A DNA stretch of 38,316 nucleotides, taken from JAJZQD01 sp021847735 (lineage in GTDB: Bacteria > Bacillota > Thermincolia > Thermincolales > UBA2595). Positions 1-8,275 of the stretch are shown in pieces (position 1 is the stretch's first letter; every line of letters begins with the position of its first letter). Under the pieces are notes generated by a model. The model was not told where the DNA came from. It was given only the letters and a program-made list of their open reading frames with translations, and ran no database searches. The DNA is taken from contig DAHVYW010000015.1 in NCBI GenBank assembly GCA_027324025.1, positions 1 through 38,316 of the forward strand. The letters are read 5' to 3'. Position numbers and translations under genes: made by a program.

Positions 1-2
1 TA

Positions 3-89
3 AACAAGGAATGGGCACAGAGAATTGGGGCTGATGCATACGGCGAAAACGCTATGGATGCAGTCACCATAGCTAATGAATTACTGTAG
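3..89 (+). CDS. Methyl-accepting corrinoid protein, C-terminal end (partial, runs off the left edge)
   Basis: The frame that stops at the UAG at 87-89 is open from the window edge and encodes 28 residues ending in WAQRIGADAYGENAMDAV and a short leucine-rich tail. This is the usual C-terminus of B12-binding corrinoid proteins of the MtbC/MttC/MtaC type, which carry the methyl group taken from methylamines or methanol. The methyltransferase gene that starts 11 bases later supports this, because substrate methyltransferase and corrinoid protein are normally encoded together. Only the tail is visible, so the substrate class is inferred from the neighbour. If the UAG were read through, a UGA follows four codons later. 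Confidence 0.75.
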   Translation, partial: NKEWAQRIGADAYGENAMDAVTIANELL

Positions 90-100
90 GAGGTGGAGCA

Positions 101-1564
101 ATGATTAGAGGAATCAAAGCGTCGTCCCTTGCCGAGGGCTGCAGTTTAAACCTTTTCTCCAATGATGAACTGGATTCGATTCACTTAGCGACGCTGGAAG
201 TATTGGAACGTACCGGTGTTGCCGTTTATCTTGAAGAAGCCCGGGAAATTTTTGCTGCCGCCGGGGCCAGGGTGGATAAGGAAACAGACAAGGTCCGGAT
301 ACCGTCTTACCTGGTTGAAGATGCAATCAGATCTGCTCCGCCGACTGTGGTTTTATGCGGCCGGAACCCGAAAAACGACATAGTTTTAAATGGCCGGCGG
401 GTGGGCTTCACAAACTTCGGCGCCGGGGTTATGATTGTCGATCCCTTTACCGGGGAATACCGGGAAACTACAAAAAATGATGTCGGGCAAACCGCTTTAA
501 TCTGTGACGCCCTGGATACAGTGGATGTTTATTCCAGTGCGGTTGTAGCCAGGGATGTAAATGAAAAAGTGGTCGACCTGCATGAGGCCGAAGCGTTTCT
601 GACGAATACTTCAAAACACTGTATGCACTTAGACCCCACCAACGGTAAAAATGCACGCCGGTATTTTGAAATGGCGGCCGCCATTGTCGGGGGCATGGAT
701 AAACTGCGGGAAAGGCCGATTATATCTATCCTCGTTTGTCCGGTCAGCCCTTTACAGCTGCACAAAGAAACCTGTGAGCAGGTTATTGAATGTGCAAGGG
801 CCGGGGTACCTGTTAACATTTTGTCAATGGCTATGTCCGGCGCATCGGCCCCCATATCACTGGCCGGTACACTGGTCACCCATAATGCCGAAGTACTGGG
901 AGCACTGGTCCTCCACCAACTGGTAAACAAAGGCGCCCCGGTAATTTACGGCAGTTCAACCACAACCTTCGATTTAACGTATGTGACCGCACCTGTGGGA
1001 GCACCGGAGCTTGGACTAATCAGTGCCGGGGTTTGCGAACTGGCCCACTACTACAACCTACCCGTTTATGTAGCCGGCGGGTAGGCAGATTCCAAGTTGA
1101 ATGACGCCCAGGCCGGACATGAAAAAACCATCACCGCTTTGCTGCCGGCGTTGGCAGGTGCCAACCTGATTTACGGGATGGGGATGCTCGAGCTTGGTGT
1201 CAGTTTTAGTTACGCCCAGCTAATGATAGACCACGATATTGCCCGGATGATTAAACGGGCCGTGTACGGGATTCCTGTAAATGATGCCACCCTTGCCGTT
1301 GAGGTCATCGACAAGGTTGGCCCCAGTAAAAACTTCCTGGCGGAAAAACATACCAGGCAGTTTATGGCTTCCGAGCAGTCCAAACCGGTGCTTTTTGACC
1401 GGAGGATGCGCGGGACATGGGAATCCAGGGGGGCTAAGGACATTCGGGACGCCGCCAACGAAGAGGCGGTTAAAATTCTCAGTACCCATAAACCCGACCC
1501 GCTGCCGGAAACTGTGATTAAAAAACTTCGTCGCATAGTAGAGAGTGCCGAACAGGAAGATTAA
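101..1564 (+). CDS. mttB: Trimethylamine:corrinoid methyltransferase (MttB family) with in-frame UAG, probable pyrrolysine protein
   Basis: Two stretches in the same frame (101-1081 and 1085-1561) are separated only by a UAG at 1082-1084. Read through, they give a 487-residue protein with residue 328 encoded by UAG; the archaeal pyrrolysine MttB is about 495 residues with its UAG near codon 334. Family sequence continues on both sides: PVYVAGG, then UAG, then ADSKLNDAQAGHEK, a conserved region of the family. The enzyme would move a methyl group from trimethylamine to the corrinoid protein encoded just upstream. The start has a clear AGGAGGTGG site at 88-96. The terminator at 1576-1603 follows the true UAA stop. 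Alternative: a nonsense mutation in a non-pyrrolysine homologue. The exact position and the otherwise intact frame argue against it. The pyl genes are not in the window. Confidence 0.88.
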
Positions 1565-1575
1565 AAAATTTAATC

Positions 1576-1603
1576 AGGGGTGGGTGCCGCTAGACCCACC
1601 CCT
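1576..1603 (+). terminator. Hairpin terminator after the methyltransferase gene
   Basis: AGGGGTGGGT (1576-1585) and ACCCACCCCT (1594-1603) form a perfect 10-bp stem around an 8-base loop, 12 bases after the mttB stop. The following TTCTGTT is only moderately T-rich, so the terminator may be partly leaky. Confidence 0.7.
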
Positions 1604-1641
1604 TCTGTTAAGGACGTAAAAAGGTACAAGGGGGAGTCTAA

Positions 1642-2091
1642 ATGCCGTCGGGACGTGAAAACAATAGTTCCACATACATACTATTTGTTGCGCTGTACCT
1701 TTCTTCGATAGCAGTTATTTCGGTTGGGCTGGTAAAATTCGGCCTGCCGTTTTACCTTGTGGTACCCCTTTGTGTTACCGGCTTTGCCCATTTTATGGTG
1801 GTCAGGCAGAGGGATAAAAGTATCCGGTATCTTATTTATGGCAGGGATCTGGTTTTGGAGGGCGCCGGCGGTGAGAAATTAATTCTCAAACCAGACCAAA
1901 TAGTGAGTTTCATCCAGGAGGGTGAAGGGAAAACGGGGAATTTACCAGTCAACAAAAAAACTTACATGCCGTTTTCCACACGTAAGTTTTGTTACCTGAT
2001 ATATAAAAACCGGGGGAAGAAAACTGCTGTTAAACTTTTGCCGGACCAAGAAATCAGGGGTTTCATTCAGGGAATATTATCGAAAAGATAG
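1642..2091 (+). CDS. Small membrane protein of unknown function upstream of the EutW-like kinase
   Basis: A 149-residue protein starting after an AAGGGGGAG site. Residues about 12-32 and 35-53 are hydrophobic and look like a two-helix membrane hairpin. The rest is a basic, beta-rich soluble domain (segments such as LIYGRDLVLEG and RKFCYLIYKNRGKKTAVKL) that resembles bacterial PH-like domains behind a membrane hairpin, but no family is firmly recognised. It ends with UAG at 2089-2091. The frame then stays open into the histidine kinase gene without another stop, so readthrough would fuse the two. Its place directly before the eut two-component genes suggests a sensory or accessory role; this is inference. 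Confidence 0.65.
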   Translation: MPSGRENNSSTYILFVALYLSSIAVISVGLVKFGLPFYLVVPLCVTGFAHFMVVRQRDKSIRYLIYGRDLVLEGAGGEKLILKPDQIVSFIQEGEGKTGNLPVNKKTYMPFSTRKFCYLIYKNRGKKTAVKLLPDQEIRGFIQGILSKR

Positions 2092-2142
2092 AACTGTGGT
2101 CTGCCGGAAGTTGGAAGTAGATTGTTTGCGGAGGAAATCACT

Positions 2143-3567
2143 ATGATAACATCAGTCTCTTCGCTTTGCCGTAGCTACACAAGTTTAAATAACGCAGAAA
2201 CCTTGTTAGTTGAGCAATTGAGCGGCCATTTGCAGTATATTTCCGATTTAACACGGGCCGATATTTTTATAGATGTCATAACTACCAACCCTGAAGAGGC
2301 TTTAGTGGTGGCAGAAGCGAACCCGGTTACGGCAGCATCGCTTTATACCCAGAGTGTGGTCGGCGAACTGGCATTTAAAAAAAACGAGCCGGCTGTTTTT
2401 AGGTCATTTGAATCATCTGAGCCTGTCTGGGAGGTCAAAGGGGTCACTCAGGAGGGCATTCCCGTAAAACAAAGTGTAATCCCTATTAAGGGTCCAAATA
2501 AGAATGTAATTGCTGTACTTATTATGGAACAGGATATTTCAGAGGAGATTCAGACAGAGGCCAAAGTGGAGCTGCTATCGGAGACTGCCGAAAAACTAAC
2601 TTCCGCGCTTCTTGACGTAGCCAACGTAGATGAAGTATTACCGACAATCCTTCAAGATGCGGTTATTATTACAAACCGAGAATACACCGTTATCTATGCA
2701 AATCCACAGGCGCAGCAATTATTACAAATTAAGCCCGATCCAGTTTTCGGATATACGTTGATGGACCATATTAAAAGGTTAATTAGCCAAAACGATGAGA
2801 AAATAGATGACCATACTATAAATGAATTAGTTGTAAACAAGCGGGTTTTTATGCTTAAACACGTACCTTTCAGTAAAGGCCAATCGCTGGCAAGTCACAT
2901 TTTCCTCCTTAGAGATGTCACAGAACTGCGAAATAAAGAAAAAGAACTTATGGTAAAAGCCGCAGTAATCAAAGAAATACACCACCGGGTCAAAAACAAT
3001 TTATATACGGTAGTCAGCATTTTAGAGTTACAAATGAGGCGTTCCCATTCTAAAAAAGTAAATAAAGCCCTTTTAAGCGGTATTAGCCGAATTTCAAGCA
3101 TGGCTTTGATTCATGAAGTTCTGGTGGCGGAAGATATTCATTGTATTGATATGATTGCTTTGATTGAAAAAGTAGCTAATCTGTCAATTCAAACTGCGGC
3201 ATATTTATCTGACAGTGTCAAGGTGAATATATCCGGAGATACGGCTTACCTGCCTTCAGAGATAGCAACCGGAACAGCAATGGTGCTGAATGAGTTAATT
3301 CAAAACGCCATAGAACATGGGTTCAAAGACAGTCGAAAAGGTATTATTAATATAGAAGTATGTGTAAGGGATCAATACATTACTATTACAGTATCTGACA
3401 ATGGCTGTGGTGTGCCGGAAGACTTCAATATTTTAAATTGTGCAGGCTTGGGGCTAAACATAGTCTATAGTATGGTAAAGGAGAAACTGGGCGGGCAAAT
3501 AGAGTTTTCCGGCGTCACTGGCACTACCGCCAAGTTTAGTTTTCCTATACCCGAAGATTCACAGTAA
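2143..3567 (+). CDS. eutW: EutW-like sensor histidine kinase (HisKA_2 family)
   Basis: A cytosolic kinase of 474 residues. ATG 2143 is chosen over the upstream TTG at 2122 because GGAGG lies 8 bases before it. Order: an N-terminal sensor region (about 1-150) with no membrane segment and the look of the histidine-kinase N-terminal domain found with this family; a PAS-like segment (about 180-260, VIITNREYTVIYANPQAQQLL); the HisKA_2 box EIHHRVKNNL with His280-His281; and an HATPase domain with N-box ELIQNAIEHGF and G-boxes DNGCGVP and GLGLNIV. EutW kinases sense ethanolamine and phosphorylate the ANTAR regulator EutV. The next gene is such a regulator and an EutV-type switch precedes eutB, which supports this role. 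Confidence 0.85.
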   Translation: MITSVSSLCRSYTSLNNAETLLVEQLSGHLQYISDLTRADIFIDVITTNPEEALVVAEANPVTAASLYTQSVVGELAFKKNEPAVFRSFESSEPVWEVKGVTQEGIPVKQSVIPIKGPNKNVIAVLIMEQDISEEIQTEAKVELLSETAEKLTSALLDVANVDEVLPTILQDAVIITNREYTVIYANPQAQQLLQIKPDPVFGYTLMDHIKRLISQNDEKIDDHTINELVVNKRVFMLKHVPFSKGQSLASHIFLLRDVTELRNKEKELMVKAAVIKEIHHRVKNNLYTVVSILELQMRRSHSKKVNKALLSGISRISSMALIHEVLVAEDIHCIDMIALIEKVANLSIQTAAYLSDSVKVNISGDTAYLPSEIATGTAMVLNELIQNAIEHGFKDSRKGIINIEVCVRDQYITITVSDNGCGVPEDFNILNCAGLGLNIVYSMVKEKLGGQIEFSGVTGTTAKFSFPIPEDSQ

Positions 3568-3652
3568 GTTAATCTTATTAGAAATTTATAACCGAACCTC
3601 AGATGGAGTAACACCGCTGGCAAAGTTTGCATAAAGGGGATGTTATGGTATA

Positions 3653-4297
3653 ATGAAACCATTTCGTATTGTCCTGGCTGAGGACGAACCTATTACGAGA
3701 ATGAATATAAAGGAAATGCTGCAGGAGGAAAACTTTCTTGTAGTCGGAGAGTGCGGGGATGGAGTATCAGCTGTTAACGTGGCTAAAGCATTTAGTCCCG
3801 ACCTTGTTATTATGGATGTTAAAATGCCATGTATGAGCGGGTTGGAAGCTGCCAAGCTGCTGTACGAGGACAAGGTTGCCCCGGTATTATTACTCACGGC
3901 GTTTTCCGATGAAGAAATTGTAAGTAAGGCTGAAGCTGTTGGGATTATAGGTTTCCTAGTCAAACCAATTACCAAATATAACCTAATTCCGGCTGTCCGA
4001 GTCGCTATTAGTCGTTATAAGGAGTTTGATATGCTGCGCAGCGACTTATGCGACTTAAACGAGGCGCTAAGGACCCGCAAGCTGATAGAAAAAGCTAAGG
4101 GGTTACTGCAGCAAAAGTGTTTGCTGAGCGAAGAACAGGCCTACAAAAAAATAAAGCTGATTAGTAAGACCCAGCAAAAATCTATGGGTGATGTTGCCGA
4201 GGCCATCATCCTGAGCTCTGGCAGTGCGAAATATTCAAAGGGTTTGCGGAGCACAAAAAATGGTTCCACAGGTATTGACAAAAAACCACAAGAGTAG
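3653..4297 (+). CDS. eutV: EutV-like response regulator with ANTAR RNA-binding domain
   Basis: 214 residues. An N-terminal receiver domain (about 1-120) has the acidic pair Glu10-Asp11, phosphoacceptor Asp55 in VIMDVKMP, Thr82 and Lys104. A C-terminal ANTAR domain (about 125-190) follows, with the typical RKLIEKAKGLLQQK and the helix SEEQAYKKIKLISKTQQKS. ANTAR regulators bind paired RNA hairpins and stop terminators from forming. The paired hairpins and terminator lie immediately downstream (4322-4414), before eutB. Residues after about 190 are a basic Ser/Gly/Lys-rich tail that the family does not need. The ribosome site is weak (AAGGGG at 3634-3639, 13 bases away), but the receiver fold requires this start. 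The stop is UAG with a UAA two codons later. Confidence 0.93.
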   Translation: MKPFRIVLAEDEPITRMNIKEMLQEENFLVVGECGDGVSAVNVAKAFSPDLVIMDVKMPCMSGLEAAKLLYEDKVAPVLLLTAFSDEEIVSKAEAVGIIGFLVKPITKYNLIPAVRVAISRYKEFDMLRSDLCDLNEALRTRKLIEKAKGLLQQKCLLSEEQAYKKIKLISKTQQKSMGDVAEAIILSSGSAKYSKGLRSTKNGSTGIDKKPQE

Positions 4298-4321
4298 TAT
4301 TATTAAACAAAATATTTAGTG

Positions 4322-4367
4322 ATTAAGTCGATGCTAGACTTAATTCAAAGAGCGACGAAAGTTCTTT
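4322..4367 (+). promoter_or_regulatory. Dual-hairpin ANTAR (EutV) target in the eut leader RNA
   Basis: Hairpin 1: ATTAAGTC (4322-4329), loop GATGCTA, GACTTAAT (4337-4344), a perfect 8-bp stem. Two bases later hairpin 2: AAAGAGC (4347-4353), loop GACGAAA, GTTCTTT (4361-4367), 7 bp with one G-U pair. Both loops are 7 bases with the pattern GANGNNA and both close with C-G. Paired short hairpins with a conserved A and G in the loops are the known target of ANTAR regulators. Hairpin 2 uses bases (4358-4367) that form the 5' arm of the terminator that follows, so the two structures exclude each other. Protein binding is inferred. Confidence 0.8.
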
Positions 4368-4414
4368 ATGATTCAAGGTATTTTAATACCTTGATTTGTG
4401 GAGGACTTTTTTTT
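4358..4414 (+). terminator. Conditional intrinsic terminator of the eut leader
   Basis: Bases 4358-4380 pair with 4387-4409 across a 6-base loop (TTTTAA). This is a 23-position stem with one T-T mismatch and several G-U pairs in the middle, followed by Ts at 4410-4414. The 5' arm overlaps the second ANTAR hairpin, giving the classic off/on arrangement: without phosphorylated EutV the terminator forms; with EutV bound, the hairpin pair blocks it and eutB onward is transcribed. Confidence 0.85.
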
Positions 4415-4451
4415 ATCTATTTTAAGTTCTTAAACAGGGGGGTTAGCTTCA

Positions 4452-5816
4452 ATGATTTTGAAGGGGAAGGTGTACGGGACCGCATATACTTTTAATTCGG
4501 TCCGGGACGTACTGGCCAAGGCCAGTGAAGATAAATCCGGGGACCGCCTGGCCGGCATAAGTGCGGTTACTGCTGCAGAACGGGTGGCTGCTAAGCTGGT
4601 ATTGAGCGAATTGACGCTGGAAGACATCTATAACAACCCGGTAATTCCCTACGAAAAGGATGAGGTCACCAGGGTTATTTACGACGGAATCAATACCACG
4701 GTCTACCGCAAGTACAAAAATATGACCGTGGGAGCACTGAGAGAAACCATTCTGGACCATGAGACTACCGGTAACGACCTGGCCAATATCAGCAGGGGAT
4801 TAACCAGTGAAATAATTGCCGCGGTGACGAAGCTCATGTCTACTTTGGATTTGATTGTGGCCGCTCAAAAAATGCGGTATCAAGCCCACTGCAATACAAC
4901 CATAGGCCTGCCTGGCACCCTGGCTTTCCGCTGCCAGCCTAACCACCCCACTGATAATCCCCAGGGTATCCTGGCTTCTATCAAAGAGGGCCTGTCATAC
5001 GGGTCCGGTGATGCAGTCATTGGGGTAAACCCTGTCGAGGATAATATTGAAAGCTATACCAGGGTTATAGAAGTCGTTTCGGAGTTTATCGACCGGTGGC
5101 AGATTCCCACCCAAAACTGTGTTTTAGCCCATGTCACGACACAGATTGCCGCCCTTGAAAAAGGTGCCCCGGTTCATTTGGTTTTCCAGAGTCTGGCGGG
5201 AACCCAAAAAGCCAACGAGGCCTTCGGTTTTACGGTGAAGACCCTTGATGACGCATACGAACTGGCTTTGCGGCAGGGCGCTGCCAGCGGCCCGAATGTA
5301 ATGTATTTTGAAACCGGGCAGGGTTCCGAGGTGTCTCTGGAATGTCACGAAGGAGTTGACCAGCAGACCCTTGAGTCCAGGTGTTACGGGTTAGCGCGGC
5401 GTTATAAGCCGTTCATGATTAACAACGTTTCTGGTTTTATCGGGCCGGAGACTTTATACACCGGAAAAGAGCTTACCCGGGCAACCATGGAAGACCTTGT
5501 AATGGCAAAACTGCACGCCCTTCCAATGGGGGTGGCCCAATGCTATACCAACCACATGAAAGCAGACCAGAACGACCAGGAAGTTGCGAATACCCTGAGT
5601 GCCCTGGCCGGCGCCAATTTCTTCATGGGCATACCCGGCGGGGATGATGTAATGTTGAGTTACCAGGACACCAGTTTCCATGACAATGCAACATTAAGGG
5701 AAATCCTAAATCTCAGGCCTTGTCCTGAGTTTGAAAGTTGGCTCGAAAAGATGGGAATCATGGAAAACGGGCGTTTGACAAAGCGGGCCGGAGACCTATC
5801 TATTTTTAACGATTAA
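4452..5816 (+). CDS. eutB: Ethanolamine ammonia-lyase, large subunit
   Basis: 454 residues, the usual length (about 453). This is the adenosylcobalamin-dependent catalytic subunit that converts ethanolamine to acetaldehyde and ammonia, with a TIM-barrel active site. Family sequence is continuous from MILKGKVYGTAYTFNSVRDVLAKASEDKSGD-type N-terminus through CNTTIGLPGTLAFRCQPNHP, DAVIGVNPVEDN and CQTNHMKADQND-like segments (here CYTNHMKADQND) to the C-terminus. It is the first gene after the EutV-controlled terminator, with a G-run ribosome site at 4437-4442, and sits 12 bases before eutC, its subunit partner. It would act inside the microcompartment, brought in through EutC. No missing region is seen. 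Confidence 0.97.
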   Translation: MILKGKVYGTAYTFNSVRDVLAKASEDKSGDRLAGISAVTAAERVAAKLVLSELTLEDIYNNPVIPYEKDEVTRVIYDGINTTVYRKYKNMTVGALRETILDHETTGNDLANISRGLTSEIIAAVTKLMSTLDLIVAAQKMRYQAHCNTTIGLPGTLAFRCQPNHPTDNPQGILASIKEGLSYGSGDAVIGVNPVEDNIESYTRVIEVVSEFIDRWQIPTQNCVLAHVTTQIAALEKGAPVHLVFQSLAGTQKANEAFGFTVKTLDDAYELALRQGAASGPNVMYFETGQGSEVSLECHEGVDQQTLESRCYGLARRYKPFMINNVSGFIGPETLYTGKELTRATMEDLVMAKLHALPMGVAQCYTNHMKADQNDQEVANTLSALAGANFFMGIPGGDDVMLSYQDTSFHDNATLREILNLRPCPEFESWLEKMGIMENGRLTKRAGDLSIFND

Positions 5817-5828
5817 GGAGGCAGGGAA

Positions 5829-6734
5829 ATGGCTACAGAAGAAAATCTGGAAAGTATGATTGTGCAAAATGTCTTGAAGGAACTGGCAAAGAACGGTTTC
5901 CTGCAAAATGTAAAGACCGCTTCGGTCCCGCAGGTTTCGGAAACCCCAACCCACCGTAGTATTGTTAATGACGCAGATGAATATATCGAGCTTCCACCCA
6001 TTAGCGAAATACTAATTCACGAGCCCATCCATAAGGAAACGGTGGCAGCGTTAAAGGCGATGACCCCCGCCAGGATAGGGGTGGGCCGGGCAGGCCCCAG
6101 GTACCGGACGACGACGTTGCTGCATTACCTGGCAGACCACTCCCAGGCTCAGGATGCCGTATTTCTGGATGTGTCGGACGAGTTTCTGCAGAGAATGGGA
6201 ATTTTTGAAGTTCAAACCCAGGTCAGTGACAGAGAAGAACATTTGACACGTCCCGATTTGGGCTGTAGGTTATCCAGGGAAGCCAGGGAAAAGATTTCCG
6301 TCAACTGTAAAAAGAATGTACAGGTTCAGGTATTTGTAGCTGACGGCCTGAGTTCAAAGGCAATAGAATCGAATGTAGCCGAACTTCTCCCGGCCCTTAT
6401 CCAGGGTTTACAGGGAGAGGGCATAACAGACATCGGGACCCCGTTTTTCGTAAAATACGGGCGGGTCAGAGTAGAGGATGAAATCGGGATACTGTTAAAT
6501 GCCGAGGTTGTGGTTGAACTGGTGGGTGAAAGACCTGGGCTGGGTACGGCTAATAGTCTAAGTGCCTATATAATATACAAGCCCACCGAGAAAACGGTAG
6601 AAGCTGACCGGACGGTGGTTTCCAACATCCACATGGGGGGGACCCCTCCGGTTGAGGCGGGAGCCTTCCTGGCCGGTTTGATTAAAGATATTTTAAAAGC
6701 CAAGACCAGTGGCATTAAACTGACCACTGGTTAG
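5829..6734 (+). CDS. eutC: Ethanolamine ammonia-lyase, small subunit
   Basis: 301 residues with an AGGAGGCAGGGAA site. EutC completes the adenosylcobalamin-binding site of the lyase with EutB. Family segments include TPARIGVGRAGPRYRT, FLDVSDEFL and GERPGLGTANSLSAYI. Residues 7-24 (core IVQNVLKELAKNGF) form an amphipathic helix followed by a variable linker before the conserved fold. This is the known form of the EutC encapsulation peptide that targets the lyase to the shell. The gene follows eutB by 12 bases. Its stop is UAG, and the next stop in frame is another UAG four codons later. Confidence 0.96.
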   Translation: MATEENLESMIVQNVLKELAKNGFLQNVKTASVPQVSETPTHRSIVNDADEYIELPPISEILIHEPIHKETVAALKAMTPARIGVGRAGPRYRTTTLLHYLADHSQAQDAVFLDVSDEFLQRMGIFEVQTQVSDREEHLTRPDLGCRLSREAREKISVNCKKNVQVQVFVADGLSSKAIESNVAELLPALIQGLQGEGITDIGTPFFVKYGRVRVEDEIGILLNAEVVVELVGERPGLGTANSLSAYIIYKPTEKTVEADRTVVSNIHMGGTPPVEAGAFLAGLIKDILKAKTSGIKLTTG

Positions 6735-6777
6735 GAAGGTGCTAAGTAGACTGCAGGATGGAAAGAGGGGTTGACCG

Positions 6778-8244
6778 GTGAGGGACCGGAACCGGGACGA
6801 GTTAATCAGTGTGGGAATTGACATCGGTACTACAACCACTCAGGTGATTATAAGCAAACTGACCTTAGAGAACCTGGCGGGCCGGTTTTCTGTGCCCAGA
6901 GTACAGATTACGCAAAAAGAGATCCTTTACCGGAGCGCCATACATTTCACTCCCCTCATTGAACACCATCTGATTGATGCTCCTGCTGTCGCTGCCCTGC
7001 TCAGTGCCGAGTACAGCAAAGCCGGGTTTACTACCGGGGAAATCGACACCGGGGCCGTTATCATCACAGGAGAGACGGCCAAGAAAGAAAACGCCAAGGC
7101 AGTGATTTCCCAACTGGCGGGATTTGCCGGGGATTTTGTAGTTGCCACCGCCGGGCCGAAACTGGAGGCCATCATGGCCGGTAAGGGTTCAGGGGCCCAG
7201 GCGTATTCGGTAAAACACAAAAAAACCGTAATTAATATTGACGTTGGAGGAGGCACCAGCAACTATGTTGTTTTCAACAATGGCAAAGTTGTTGATACCG
7301 CGTGTATCAATGTGGGAGGACATCTGGTGGAGTTGGAACCGCTGGGCAGCCGGGTGGCCTATGTAGCTCCGGCGGCCCGGAAGGTTATGCGGGAGTGCGG
7401 TTTGACCATTGAACCGGGGCAGACAGCAGCATATGCTGATCTTAAGAAGATTACTGATAAAATGGCTGAAGCTGTGGTTGCCGTATTTGCCGGCACTCCT
7501 GGCCAGGGGATGGCCGGAGAACTGATGATGACTGAGGACCTGAGAAGAGACTACATACTGGATACGGTGATGGTTTCCGGGGGTGTGGCTGATTTTGTTT
7601 ATGACCAGGAAGCCAGAGCCCTGAGTATGGAGGAAGTAAGCCGATATGGAGACATTGGCCCTTTGCTGGGCGTGTCCCTGCACAAAGCGGTTTTGGAGTC
7701 AGGCCTTTTCGTGGCCAGACCCGAGGAAACTATCCGGGCAACAGTTATCGGTGCCGGTTCACAAAGCCTGGAAGTAAGCGGCAGCACAATATCAGTAGTG
7801 GAAGACTTGCTCCCATTAACAAACATTCCGGTGGTAAAGCCTTTTGCGGGATTAGCTCCAGCCGATCCGGCAAAAGTTAAAACGTTAGTCGAGCGCAGCC
7901 TTGAGATATCCGGTTTTGAAGATACCTCTGTGGCTTTAGCCATTGCAGGACCCGCCGATATGTCTTTTAACTCACTGCAAAGCCTTGCCAGGGGATTGAC
8001 GGCAGGACTAACAAGGGAGATTGAAAGGGGCCGGCTAATAATCATTGTGCTGGAACAGGATTGTGCCAAGGCATTAGGCCAGTCGATAAAACATCTTATA
8101 CCGGGGAACCGTTCCATTGTATGCGTCGATCAGGTTCTGGTGGAAGACGGTGACTATATAGATATTGGCAAACCCATTATCGGGGGACGGGTGGTACCCA
8201 TCATTGTAAAAACCCTTGTGTTCAACAGGCCTGATAATGATTAG
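6778..8244 (+). CDS. eutA: Ethanolamine ammonia-lyase reactivating factor
   Basis: 488 residues, GTG start at 6778 with a GAGGGG site 7 bases before it; the ATG at 6758 gives only a short frame. EutA is an ATP-dependent chaperone of the actin/Hsp70 fold that removes damaged cobalamin from EutBC. The two phosphate-binding loops are visible: VGIDIGTTTTQVIIS near the N-terminus and VINIDVGGGTSNYVVF at about residue 150. In many operons eutA precedes eutB; here it follows eutC. The stop is UAG, with a second in-frame UAG five codons later. Confidence 0.94.
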   Translation: MRDRNRDELISVGIDIGTTTTQVIISKLTLENLAGRFSVPRVQITQKEILYRSAIHFTPLIEHHLIDAPAVAALLSAEYSKAGFTTGEIDTGAVIITGETAKKENAKAVISQLAGFAGDFVVATAGPKLEAIMAGKGSGAQAYSVKHKKTVINIDVGGGTSNYVVFNNGKVVDTACINVGGHLVELEPLGSRVAYVAPAARKVMRECGLTIEPGQTAAYADLKKITDKMAEAVVAVFAGTPGQGMAGELMMTEDLRRDYILDTVMVSGGVADFVYDQEARALSMEEVSRYGDIGPLLGVSLHKAVLESGLFVARPEETIRATVIGAGSQSLEVSGSTISVVEDLLPLTNIPVVKPFAGLAPADPAKVKTLVERSLEISGFEDTSVALAIAGPADMSFNSLQSLARGLTAGLTREIERGRLIIIVLEQDCAKALGQSIKHLIPGNRSIVCVDQVLVEDGDYIDIGKPIIGGRVVPIIVKTLVFNRPDND

Positions 8245-8275
8245 ATAAACTGTCCATAGAAGGAGGAAACCCGGG

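Noticed and set aside
3640..3655. TGGTATAAT just before the EutV start as a promoter
   Set aside because: The box overlaps the start codon, so transcripts would begin inside the gene. It is probably chance.
4298..4451. Cobalamin riboswitch before the eut operon
   Set aside because: No B12-box-like sequence was found; the space is filled by the ANTAR hairpins and terminator.
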